From NCBI RefSeq assembly GCF_004362825.1, contig NZ_SNXZ01000010.1, positions 88,406-152,405 of the forward strand: a DNA stretch of 64,000 nucleotides, written 5' to 3'. The stretch's first letter is position 1; the number at the start of each line of letters is the position of its first letter. Under the pieces are notes generated by a model. It saw only the letters and a program-made list of their open reading frames with translations, was not told where the DNA came from and made no database searches. The DNA comes from Labedaea rhizosphaerae. GTDB lineage: Bacteria > Actinomycetota > Actinomycetes > Mycobacteriales > Pseudonocardiaceae. Below, piece by piece: positions 49,835 through 57,866 of the stretch. Made by a program: the position numbers and the translations under genes.

Positions 49835-51388
49835 GTGGATGGTCAGCACACGATGTACGACTGGTTCGCGGCGTCGGTGGCGAGCGGTCCGGACCGGGTC
49901 GCGCTCGACATCGACGGCGTGGAGTTGACCTACGGCGAGCTCGCCGACCTGGCCGACCGGATCGCCGGCCTGCTCATCCGGCACACTCATGGGGTGCCGT
50001 CGCGGGTCGGGCTGCTTGCGGTGCGGACCGTGGCCGCGTACGCGGGATACCTGGCCGTGCAACGGCTCGGCGCGACGGTGGTGCCGCTCAACCCCGCGTT
50101 CCCGCCGGCGCGCAACGCCGCGATCGCACGGCTGGCGGGGCTGGACGCGGTGCTCGCGGACCGGAACACCCCCGCACAGCCGGGCCTGCAGGTGCCGGTC
50201 CTTCGTCTGGGGGACAAGGCATTGCCGCGCGCTGACCTTCCAAAGCCGGGCGCGGAGGCGCGGGACATCGCCTACATCCTGTTCACGTCCGGGTCGACCG
50301 GCGCGCCCAAAGGCGTGTGCATCGCGCACCGCAACGTGGACGCCTACTTGGCGCACGTGATCCCGCGGTACGCGACCGAGGGCGGGGCACGGTTCTCGCA
50401 GTTCTTCGACCTGACCTTCGACCCGTCCGTGTACGACATGTTCACCGCGTGGGGGTCGGGGTCCACCCTGGTCGTCCCGACCCGCGGCGACGTCCTGTCG
50501 CCGGTCCGGTTCGTCAACGCCCGCGGTGTGACGCACTGGAACTCGGTGCCGTCGGTGATCTCCTTCGCGCGGCGCATGCGCGCGCTGGCCCCGGCGAGCA
50601 TGCCGACGTTGCGCTGGAGCCTGTTCTGCGGCGAACCGCTGACCATCCAGCAGGCGCAGGCGTGGCAAGAGGCCGCGCCGGGCAGTGTGGTGGAGAACCT
50701 GTACGGGCCCACGGAAATGACGGTGACGTGCACGGAGCACCGCCTGCCGGGGGAGCAGCGCGACTGGGTGCGCCCGTCGAACGGCACGGTCCCGATCGGC
50801 ACCGTCTACTCCGGACTGGAACACCTCGTCCTGGATGAACTCGGGCGCCCCGCGGCGACGGGCGAGCTGTGCCTGCGCGGCCCGCAACGGTTCCCGGGTT
50901 ACCTGGATCCAGTGGACAACAAGGGTCGCTTCGTGAGCTTCGACGGCGAGCGGGCCACCGACTACGACGGCTCAGCGCCCCTCACCGACGACCACTGGTA
51001 CCGCACGGGCGATCGGGTGGGCCACCACGGCGGTGACCTCGTCCACCTCGGCCGGCTCGACCAGCAGGTGAAGATCCGCGGCTACCGGGTCGAGCTGGGC
51101 GAGATCGAAGCGGTGCTGCGCAGGCAACCCGGCGTCACCGATGCCGTGGTGCTGGCCCGCGCCACGGGCGGTGGCGAGGTGGAGCTGGTGGCGGCCTACA
51201 CCGGCACCGAGCAGGACGAGGACGAATTGCTGGGCGCGTTGCGCACCGGCCTGCCCGGGTACATGGTGCCGCGCACCGTGACGGCGTTCGCGCAGTTCCC
51301 GTTGAACCAGAACGGGAAGATCGACCGCAAGGCCATCGGCTCGGCACTGGTGGCAGCGACCGAGCCCACCGCGGCCTCGACCACCTGA
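49835..51388 (+). CDS. Stand-alone NRPS-type adenylation enzyme
   Basis: 517 residues. LTYGELADLADRIAGLL, YILFTSGSTGAPKGVCIAHRN (A3), FFDLTFDPSVYDMFTAWGSGSTLVVP (A4, keeping the amino-group-binding Asp), NLYGPTEMTVTCTEH (A5), YRTGDRVGHHGGDLVHLGRLDQQVKIRGYRVELGEIEAVL (A7-A8) and FPLNQNGKIDRKAI (A10). The Asp indicates an alpha-amino acid substrate. There is no thiolation or condensation domain, so it must load a free carrier, most simply the ACP at 45791. GTG 49835 has GGAGG at 10 bases; GTG 49826 would overlap the previous stop but touches the ribosome site. Last gene of the operon. Confidence 0.88.
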   Translation: MDGQHTMYDWFAASVASGPDRVALDIDGVELTYGELADLADRIAGLLIRHTHGVPSRVGLLAVRTVAAYAGYLAVQRLGATVVPLNPAFPPARNAAIARLAGLDAVLADRNTPAQPGLQVPVLRLGDKALPRADLPKPGAEARDIAYILFTSGSTGAPKGVCIAHRNVDAYLAHVIPRYATEGGARFSQFFDLTFDPSVYDMFTAWGSGSTLVVPTRGDVLSPVRFVNARGVTHWNSVPSVISFARRMRALAPASMPTLRWSLFCGEPLTIQQAQAWQEAAPGSVVENLYGPTEMTVTCTEHRLPGEQRDWVRPSNGTVPIGTVYSGLEHLVLDELGRPAATGELCLRGPQRFPGYLDPVDNKGRFVSFDGERATDYDGSAPLTDDHWYRTGDRVGHHGGDLVHLGRLDQQVKIRGYRVELGEIEAVLRRQPGVTDAVVLARATGGGEVELVAAYTGTEQDEDELLGALRTGLPGYMVPRTVTAFAQFPLNQNGKIDRKAIGSALVAATEPTAASTT

Positions 51389-51410
51389 AGCCGTCCGGGT
51401 TGGTCGGGGG

Positions 51411-52310
51411 TCATTGCCATTCGTAGCGGCCGTCGATCGAGAATTGTGGTTTTCCGTGCCGATGCTGGGCTTCGCGCGCAATGGGAATCATCGCCGCCTC
51501 CGCGGCGCGATCGACGACGAGGTGGCGCACCCAGCCGTGGTCGATCAGCGCGATGCCGGTGGACGTGCCGGCCTTCAGTATCTTCCTGGGGTCAGGCGGC
51601 TCTCCATAGGAGAAGGTGTCGATCTCGCCCGCCCGCAGCAAGGCCGTGGCCTCGTCGGTGGTGACCCACCGAGGACCTGGAGCCAGCGGGTCGTAGGAGT
51701 CGGCGTGGTTGTGGTAGTCGATGACGTGGCCATGCCGGTGCCGGAGGTCGTTCGCCGCGGCGACATAGGCCGGGTATCCCTGCGAGTCCGCGTGGGTCGG
51801 GCGGTAGTACAGGTATCGGCCGTTCTCGTCCCGGCGTTCGGCGTACTCGAAGCGGACGGTCCCGTCTGGTTCCTTGCTGAAGCTCGAGACGGCGCGGCAC
51901 CTGATCAGGTCGATCATCTCGTCTTGACCGATGACACGGTCCGACTTCTTCTCCAGCCGCCACGCTCGAACGGACACGAAGACGGTGAGCGCACACGTGA
52001 GGAAGAAGACGCCGCCGAGGATCCCGGCCACGAACCGAGCGGGGGACTTGTCGATCAGGAAGGCCAGGAGAAGACCCGAAAAAGCGCCGATGAACTGGCA
52101 GAGCAGGGCGGCGAGGTAAAGCGGGGCCATGATCAGCACCGCCATCTCGCCCCCGGACGGCCCCTTGTACGCCCACAAGACCACCAAGCCGAACACTGCC
52201 AGCGCGACCCCGACGACGACCACGGAGAAATCCAGCGCGGACCACAGAAAAGCCATCATCGCGTCACGCCCAGACGTCGGCGGCGAATGGATCGGATCGA
52301 GACCGAGCAT
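51411..52310 (-). CDS. Membrane protein of unknown function
   Basis: 299 residues from ATG 52310 (GGAAAG upstream); a start at 52259 (MMAFLW) is equally possible. Three hydrophobic segments lie within residues about 18-125 (LDFSVVVVGVALAVFGLVVLW; VLIMAPLYLAALLCQFIG; FVAGILGGVFFLTCALTVFV), followed by a soluble C-terminal region of about 170 residues with repeated Tyr/Asp/His-rich motifs (RYLYYRPTHADSQGYPAYVAAANDLRHRHGH). I recognise no family. It is convergent with the adenylation gene and divergent from a TetR regulator that may control it. Confidence 0.6.
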   Translation of the reverse strand: MLGLDPIHSPPTSGRDAMMAFLWSALDFSVVVVGVALAVFGLVVLWAYKGPSGGEMAVLIMAPLYLAALLCQFIGAFSGLLLAFLIDKSPARFVAGILGGVFFLTCALTVFVSVRAWRLEKKSDRVIGQDEMIDLIRCRAVSSFSKEPDGTVRFEYAERRDENGRYLYYRPTHADSQGYPAYVAAANDLRHRHGHVIDYHNHADSYDPLAPGPRWVTTDEATALLRAGEIDTFSYGEPPDPRKILKAGTSTGIALIDHGWVRHLVVDRAAEAAMIPIAREAQHRHGKPQFSIDGRYEWQ

Positions 52311-52317
52311 GAGGCTT

Positions 52318-52364
52318 TCCGGACATGCTGTCAAGACACTCTGTCCGGACAGTGCGTCCGGACA
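52318..52364. promoter_or_regulatory. Three TCCGGACA boxes, probable TetR operator
   Basis: TCCGGACA starts at 52318, 52344 and 52357, i.e. spaced 26 and 13 bases; the middle one is part of the perfect palindrome CTGTCCGGACAG (52341-52352). The cluster lies between the divergent membrane-protein and TetR genes, 50 bases before the TetR start, the usual place for an autoregulatory operator. Confidence 0.6.
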
Positions 52365-52414
52365 AACGTGGGGTTAGCATGCGCTGACACCCCGACACCG
52401 CCCGGAGCTCCCGC

Positions 52415-53038
52415 ATGCCATCCGTGACCAGGCCTGGCCGGCCGAGCCGGCAAGAGCGCCGGGCGTCGATGGAACGACGCCTGTTCGAGGCGACCGAGCA
52501 CCTGATCGACGAGGGCGCCAGCTTCACCGAACTCAGCGTCGAACGGCTGGCCGCGCAGGCCGGCATCTCGCGATCGACGTTCTACGTGCACTTCCAGGAC
52601 AAGGGCGAGCTCGCCCGGATGCTCACCAGGACCGTGCTGACCGAGCTCCGCGAAGTCTCCCGCCGCTGGTGGGACGTGGCCGAGCACGCGGTCCGCGCGG
52701 ACCTGGAAGCCTCGATCACCGCCATCGTGGACGTCTACCGACGCCACGCCGCCGCCTTCACCGCGGTCGTGGAGACCGCGACCTATGACACCGCGGTGGC
52801 CGAGGACCTGCGGGTGCTCGTCCAGGAGATCATCGACGCCACGCGGACGGCCATCGAACGCGGCCGCGCTGCCGGGACCATGCGTGACGTCGCGCCCGCG
52901 GAAACCGCCGCCGTGCTCACCTGGATGGTCGAACGAGCCGGCTACCAGTTGGTCCGCCGCGGCGACGCGGGCGACGACCCGAAGATCGTCGCGGTGCTCA
53001 CCGACATCATCTGGACCACGCTGTACCGCGCGCCCTAG
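52415..53038 (+). CDS. TetR-family transcriptional regulator
   Basis: 207 residues. RRLFEATEHLIDEGASFTELSVERLAAQAGISRSTFYVHFQDKGEL is the TetR helix-turn-helix with the STFYVHF recognition helix. The C-terminal ligand domain (VVETATYDTAVAEDLRVL ... TWMVERAGYQLVRRG) resembles the EthR-like group. It probably represses the divergent membrane protein and itself through the TCCGGACA boxes. Ligand unknown. Confidence 0.92.
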   Translation: MPSVTRPGRPSRQERRASMERRLFEATEHLIDEGASFTELSVERLAAQAGISRSTFYVHFQDKGELARMLTRTVLTELREVSRRWWDVAEHAVRADLEASITAIVDVYRRHAAAFTAVVETATYDTAVAEDLRVLVQEIIDATRTAIERGRAAGTMRDVAPAETAAVLTWMVERAGYQLVRRGDAGDDPKIVAVLTDIIWTTLYRAP

Positions 53039-53068
53039 CCCGTTCCCCCGGGCGCGGCGCCGCAAGCC

Positions 53069-54430
53069 TCAGTGATCGGTGAGGCGGTCGCGTTCGCGGT
53101 AACGGGGCAGGATCCGGCAGGCACGCGGATCGCTGGGGGAGTGCTGCACCCCCAATTCGCTCAGGCGCAGGTGGATCCGCGCCCCGCCGAGCCGGCCGCG
53201 GTCGATGCGGATGCTGCCACCGCACGACGCGGCGGTCTCCCGGGCGATCGCCAGCCCCAGGCCGGTCGAGCCCCGGCCGCTCACCCCACGCCGGAGCGCG
53301 GTGCTGGTGTCGCCGATGCCCACCCCGCCGTCCTCGACGACCAGGTTCACCCAGCCGGCGTGCTTGACCACGGTCACCTCGAGCGGCGTGGTCGGACTCG
53401 TGTGCTGGAAGACGTTGGTCACCAAGGCGTCCACCACGGCGGCCACGTCAGCGGCGTCCACGCCCACGTGTGCCTCGGCCACTTCGCAGTCGAGCCGGCA
53501 CGGCCGGCCCTGGTGGTCGGCGAGCGCGGTCCAGAACCGCATCCGCGTGCGGACGACCTGCACGGCGTCGCACGCCGCGGACACCCGGTCGGGTTGCTTC
53601 TCGGCCGAGCGGATGACGTCGGCGAGGTCGGCGTCCAGGGTGGCCACCGCCTCGCGGATCCGGTCGGCCAGCGGGCCGGGCCCGATCGAGTCCGCGTCCA
53701 GCCGCAGCGCGGTCAACGGCGTGCGCATCCGGTGCGACAGGTCGGCGACCATCGCGCGCTCCCGGGTCACGAGGTCGCGCACCCGCCGGCTCACCCGGTT
53801 CAGACCGGCGCCGATCCGGGCGAGCTCGGGTGGACCGGTGATCCGGACCGCCGAGTCGATGTCGCCCAGTTCGCCGTGCCCCAGGGACGCCACCGCGCGT
53901 TGCAGCGCGGCGAGCTTGCCGAGCGTCGGCCGCACGGCGATCGCCGCGGCAAGGGCGGCCAAGGCGACCGCGGTGACGCCGACCAGCCCCAGCAATACGT
54001 AGTCCGACCGCACAGCCGACCACACGGTGCCGTCCGGCAGGAACGCCTCGACGGTCACCAGCCCGCCCTCGGTGGGCACGGTGCGCACCACGGCCGTGCC
54101 ACCCGGCGCGTCGACGACGGTCTCACCCGGCGCGCTCGCCGGGGCCGTCGGGGTCGCTGCCGCGTGCACCGTCCCGACCGTCCACCCGTCCGGGCCGCGC
54201 ACGCCGAGCAGTCCCCGGGCGCCGAGGTCGGTGCGGGCGACCGAATCCAGCAGCTGGTCGGTGTCCGCGCCGAGCCGGACGGCCTCGGCGACGGCCGTGG
54301 TCTGCGCACTCGCCAGAGCCATGGTGCGGTCTTCGGCGGCGCGCCACAGCACGACCGCGACCGCGACCAGCACCAGGGAGGCCACCGCCGAGCAGGTGAG
54401 CACCGCCAGGCGGACCGTCATCCGCCTCAT
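53069..54430 (-). CDS. Sensor histidine kinase
   Basis: 453 residues. Two membrane helices (about 8-29 and 145-167) enclose an extracellular sensor of about 115 residues. HAMP follows, then the dimerisation helix with MVADLSHRMRTPLTALRLDADS (H233 phosphorylated). The ATPase domain has VTNVFQHTSPTTPL (N box; Asn present), VEDGGVGIG (G1) and GRGSTGLGLAIARE (G2). ATG 54430 overlaps the response regulator stop (ATGA), so the pair is co-translated. Partner is the regulator at 54427. Confidence 0.92.
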   Translation of the reverse strand: MRRMTVRLAVLTCSAVASLVLVAVAVVLWRAAEDRTMALASAQTTAVAEAVRLGADTDQLLDSVARTDLGARGLLGVRGPDGWTVGTVHAAATPTAPASAPGETVVDAPGGTAVVRTVPTEGGLVTVEAFLPDGTVWSAVRSDYVLLGLVGVTAVALAALAAAIAVRPTLGKLAALQRAVASLGHGELGDIDSAVRITGPPELARIGAGLNRVSRRVRDLVTRERAMVADLSHRMRTPLTALRLDADSIGPGPLADRIREAVATLDADLADVIRSAEKQPDRVSAACDAVQVVRTRMRFWTALADHQGRPCRLDCEVAEAHVGVDAADVAAVVDALVTNVFQHTSPTTPLEVTVVKHAGWVNLVVEDGGVGIGDTSTALRRGVSGRGSTGLGLAIARETAASCGGSIRIDRGRLGGARIHLRLSELGVQHSPSDPRACRILPRYRERDRLTDH

Positions 54431-55107
54431 GAAGGGTTGACGAGTTTCAGGCCGACGCCGCGCACGGTGTGCAGGTAGCGGGGTTTGGCCGCGGTCTCCC
54501 CAAGCTTGCGGCGCAGCCCCGACACGTGGACGTCGATGGTCTGGTCGTCGCGTGCGTGGGGCTGCTGCCAGACCTCCTTCATCAGCTCGCGCCTGGTCAC
54601 CACCTCACCCGCGCGGCTCGCGAGGTAGGCGAGCAGGTCGAACTCCCGCCTGCTCAGCGTCAGCTCCCGGCCGGCGAAGCTCGCCTTGCGCGGCAACCGG
54701 TCGAGGCACAGCTCGCCGACGCGCAGCGCCGGGTCCGGCTCCTCGTGCCCCGCGCGCCGCAGCACCGCACCGATCCGGGCGGCGATCTGGTCGACGGAGA
54801 ACGGCTTCACCACGTAGTCGTCGGCCCCGGCGTTGAGCAGCCGCACCACGCTCGCGTCGTCACCGCGCGCGGTGACCACGATGACCGGCATCGAGCTGAC
54901 GCTGCGCAGCATCCGCAATGCCGACTCACCGTCGAGGTCCGGCAGGCCCAGGTCGAGCAGGGCGATGTCGTGCACGGCCGCCGCGGCGTCGCGCAACGCC
55001 TCGAAGGCGGTGCCGTGCGATTGCACGGTGTGGCCACGCGTGCTCAGTGCGTGGTCGAGGGCCGCCCTGATCGTGCTGTCGTCCTCCACCAGGAGAATCG
55101 TGGCCAT
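54427..55107 (-). CDS. OmpR-family response regulator
   Basis: 226 residues. ILLVEDDSTIRAALDHAL, ALLDLGLPDLDG (D52), VVTARGDD and YVVKPFSV (Lys) make an intact receiver; the winged helix has LTLSRREFDLLAYLASRAGEVVTRRELMKEVWQQPHARDDQTIDVHVSGLRRKL and ends in RGVGLKLVN. Unlike the orphan at 24288 the acidic pocket is complete and a kinase gene follows. The inverted repeat 55190-55224 upstream is a candidate binding site. Confidence 0.94.
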   Translation of the reverse strand: MATILLVEDDSTIRAALDHALSTRGHTVQSHGTAFEALRDAAAAVHDIALLDLGLPDLDGESALRMLRSVSSMPVIVVTARGDDASVVRLLNAGADDYVVKPFSVDQIAARIGAVLRRAGHEEPDPALRVGELCLDRLPRKASFAGRELTLSRREFDLLAYLASRAGEVVTRRELMKEVWQQPHARDDQTIDVHVSGLRRKLGETAAKPRYLHTVRGVGLKLVNPS

Positions 55108-55189
55108 CAGCCGCCCTCGGGTCGAGCGCTGTTCGAGTTCGCGAGCACGCTACGGCAGTACGGTCACGCATCGGCCACGGCTCGGTGTC

Positions 55190-55224
55190 GAACCTTAAGA
55201 CTTCAGGACAGAAATTTAAGGTTC
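55190..55224. promoter_or_regulatory. Inverted repeat between response regulator and ABC importer
   Basis: GAACCTTAA, 17 bases, TTAAGGTTC: a perfect 9-base dyad in the AT-rich space between the divergent response regulator and ABC ATPase genes. It is a likely operator or response-regulator site for one or both directions. Confidence 0.55.
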
Positions 55225-55275
55225 TGCTTCGGTACGGCTGGCTAGGATTCCCGGCATTCGGCTTCAGGAGGAATC

Positions 55276-56478
55276 GTGTCGTCAGTTGTGCTCAATGACG
55301 TCAGCAAAACGTACGCGGACGGCACGAGCGCCGTGAAAGAATTGAATCTCGAGATTTCCGATGGCGAATTCCTGGTGCTGGTCGGCCCGTCCGGGTGCGG
55401 CAAGACGACCGCACTGCGGATGATCGCGGGGCTCGAGGACATCAGCGGTGGCACGATCAGCATCGGGTCCCGCGTGGTCAACGACATCCCGTCCCGCGAC
55501 CGCGACGTAGCGATGGTCTTCCAGTCCTACGCGCTGTACCCGCACCTCAACGTGTTCGACAACATCGCCTTCGGCCTGGTGCTGCGCAAGCTGTCCAAGG
55601 CGGAGATCACCAAGCGGGTCACCGAGGTGGCGAAGGTGCTGCAGCTGGAGAACCACCTCAAGCGCAAGCCCCGCAACCTCTCCGGCGGTCAGCGCCAGCG
55701 CGTGGCCATGGGCCGGGCGATCGTCCGCTCGCCGCAGGTGTTCCTGATGGACGAACCGCTGTCCAACCTGGACGCCAAGCTGCGGGTCCAGATGCGCGCC
55801 GAGATCGCCCGCATCCAGCGCGACCTCGGCGTCACCACGGTCTACGTCACCCACGACCAGACCGAGGCCATGACCCTCGGCGACCGCGTCGTGGTGATGA
55901 AGCGCGGCCTGCTGCAGCAGGCGGGCGGGCCCCAGGAGCTCTACGACCGCCCGCGCAACCTGTTCGTCGCGGGGTTCGTCGGCTCGCCTGGCATGAACAT
56001 GGTGTCCGGCGTGCTGGAGCACCGCGACGACGACTCGTGGTGGGTGACGCTGGGCTCGCAGGCGTTGCGGGTGCCGGAGTCCGTGCTGACCGAACGGCCC
56101 GCGCTGCGCGGGTACGCCGGCCGGTCGTTGATCGTCGGCATCCGGCCCGAGGACATGGAGGACGCCGCGATCCTCGGCGCCGAGGAGGGCCAGGTGCTCA
56201 AGTCGGTCGCCGATCTGGTCGAGGCCATGGGCTCCGACGTGCTGGTGCACTTCCCCGTGGACGTCCCGCCGGTGATGACCGACGACATCAAGGAACTGGC
56301 CGACGACGACGCCGTGGCCGGCCCCAATGTCCTGTCCGGCACCGAGGACACCGTCCTCGTCGGCCGGTTCAGCCCGCGCACCAAGGTCTTCGAGGGCCAG
56401 TCGATCAGCGTGCGGGTCGACACCGCGAGGCTGCACTTCTTCGACCCCCGCACCGGATCGTCCCTCTGGGACGACTGA
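55276..56478 (+). CDS. Sugar-type ABC importer ATPase (MsiK/UgpC-like)
   Basis: 400 residues, GTG 55276 after AGGAGG. Walker [10 protein letters not shown] (37-45), Q loop [11 protein letters not shown], signature [17 protein letters not shown], Walker [18 protein letters not shown] loop [13 protein letters not shown], and a C-terminal regulatory MalK-type beta domain ([12 protein letters not shown]) with an acidic insertion near 330-360. It energises the permease pair encoded downstream and may serve several importers, as MsiK does. Confidence 0.94.
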   Translation: MSSVVLNDVSKTYADGTSAVKELNLEISDGEFLVLVGPSGCGKTTALRMIAGLEDISGGTISIGSRVVNDIPSRDRDVAMVFQSYALYPHLNVFDNIAFGLVLRKLSKAEITKRVTEVAKVLQLENHLKRKPRNLSGGQRQRVAMGRAIVRSPQVFLMDEPLSNLDAKLRVQMRAEIARIQRDLGVTTVYVTHDQTEAMTLGDRVVVMKRGLLQQAGGPQELYDRPRNLFVAGFVGSPGMNMVSGVLEHRDDDSWWVTLGSQALRVPESVLTERPALRGYAGRSLIVGIRPEDMEDAAILGAEEGQVLKSVADLVEAMGSDVLVHFPVDVPPVMTDDIKELADDDAVAGPNVLSGTEDTVLVGRFSPRTKVFEGQSISVRVDTARLHFFDPRTGSSLWDD

Positions 56479-56528
56479 GCGGCCAACCAGAACGACAGAG
56501 ATCAGACGACAAGGGAGTCGTGCGAAAG

Positions 56529-57866
56529 ATGAGAAAACTGTTGGGACTGACCGCGACCCTGGCCGCGGTGGCGCTGGCCGCGGCGGGGTGCGGTGGCAGT
56601 GACGACGCGGGCTCCGGCGGCTCGAAGCCGGGCACGCAGGCCAGTGACTACGGCAACTTCGCCGGCCAGAACCTCGACGTCCTCGGCGTGTGGTCGGGCG
56701 ACGAGCAGAAGGCGTTCCAGAAGGTGCTCGACGCCTTCCAGCAGAAGACCGGCGCCAAGGTCAACTACACGTCCGCGGGCGACAACCTGCCGACGGTCCT
56801 GCAGACCCGGGTGTCCGGCAAGAACCCGCCCAACGTGGCGTTCCTGGCCCAGCCCGGCCTGATCCAGCAGTTCGCCAAGGCGGGCAACCTCGTGCCGCTC
56901 GGCCCGGACGTCGTGAAGACGATGGACGCCAACATGTCGGGCGAGTGGAAGAACCTCGGGTCGGTCGACGGCAAGCCGTACGCCGTCTACTACAAGGCGG
57001 CGAACAAGTCGACCGTCTGGTACAACGCCACCCAGCTCGAGCCGCAGGGCTTCCAGGCGCCCGCCACCTGGGCCGACATGATGAGCACCGGCAAGGCGCT
57101 CGCCGACGCCGGCATCACGCCCTTCGCCGTCGGCGGTGCCGACGGGTGGACGCTGACCGACTGGTTCGAGAACATCTACCTGCAGACCGCGGGCCCGGAG
57201 AACTACGACAAGCTCGCCAAGCACGAGATCAAGTGGACCGACCCGACCGTGAAGACCGCGCTGCAGACCCTGCAGCAGCTCTTCGGCCAGGACACGCTGA
57301 TGGCCGGCGGCCACAACGGCGCGCTGCAGACCGACTTCCCGACCTCGGTCACCGACGTGTTCGGCGGCAAGAACAAGGCCGCGATCGTCTACGAGGGCGA
57401 CTTCGTCACCGGCAACATCAAGGACAGCACGAAGGCCGTGGTCGGCAAGGACGCCAAGTTCTTCCCGTTCCCCACGGTCGCGCCCAGCACCAAGCCCTCG
57501 GTGGTCAGCGGTGGTGACGCCGCGGTCGCGATGAAGGACACCCCGGCGACCCAGGCGCTGATGAAGTTCATCGCCTCCCCGGAGGCGGCGAGCATCTGGG
57601 CCAAGCAGGGCGGTTTCCTCTCGCCGAACAAGAACGTGCCCGCCACGGACTACCCGGACGAGACCACGAAGAACCTGGCCAAGCAGCTCATCGACGCCGG
57701 TGACAACTTCCGGTTCGACATGTCCGACCAGGCCCCCACCCAGTTCGGCGCCACCAAGGGCCAGGGTGAGTGGAAGGACCTGCAGGACTTCCTCGCGAAC
57801 CCGAAGGACATCGACGGTGCGATGAAGCGCCTGGAAGCCGACGCGGCGAAGGCCTACAAGTCGTGA
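56529..57866 (+). CDS. ABC importer solute-binding lipoprotein
   Basis: 445 residues. Lipobox LAAAGC with Cys21, then a Gly/Ser linker. Family 1 sugar-binding features follow: LDVLGVWSGDEQKAFQKVLDAFQQKTGAKVNYT, GKPYAVYYKAANKSTVWYN, WTLTDWFENIYL and ALMKFIASPEAASIWAKQGGFLSPNKNV. Anchored on the outer face of the membrane, it delivers a sugar or glycoside to the two permeases. ATG 56529 is used; GTG 56520 would add three residues but touches the ribosome site. The stop overlaps the next start (GTGA). Confidence 0.93.
   Translation: MRKLLGLTATLAAVALAAAGCGGSDDAGSGGSKPGTQASDYGNFAGQNLDVLGVWSGDEQKAFQKVLDAFQQKTGAKVNYTSAGDNLPTVLQTRVSGKNPPNVAFLAQPGLIQQFAKAGNLVPLGPDVVKTMDANMSGEWKNLGSVDGKPYAVYYKAANKSTVWYNATQLEPQGFQAPATWADMMSTGKALADAGITPFAVGGADGWTLTDWFENIYLQTAGPENYDKLAKHEIKWTDPTVKTALQTLQQLFGQDTLMAGGHNGALQTDFPTSVTDVFGGKNKAAIVYEGDFVTGNIKDSTKAVVGKDAKFFPFPTVAPSTKPSVVSGGDAAVAMKDTPATQALMKFIASPEAASIWAKQGGFLSPNKNVPATDYPDETTKNLAKQLIDAGDNFRFDMSDQAPTQFGATKGQGEWKDLQDFLANPKDIDGAMKRLEADAAKAYKS

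Noticed and set aside
17758-51388. Glycosylated product
   Set aside because: No glycosyltransferase, dTDP-sugar or deoxysugar gene was recognised in the cluster part of the window; the left-edge GT-C protein is a cell-wall type.
51378-51406. Terminator CGACCA...TGGTCG behind the adenylation gene
   Set aside because: Only six base pairs with a 17-base loop; too weak to call although the convergent position would suit one.
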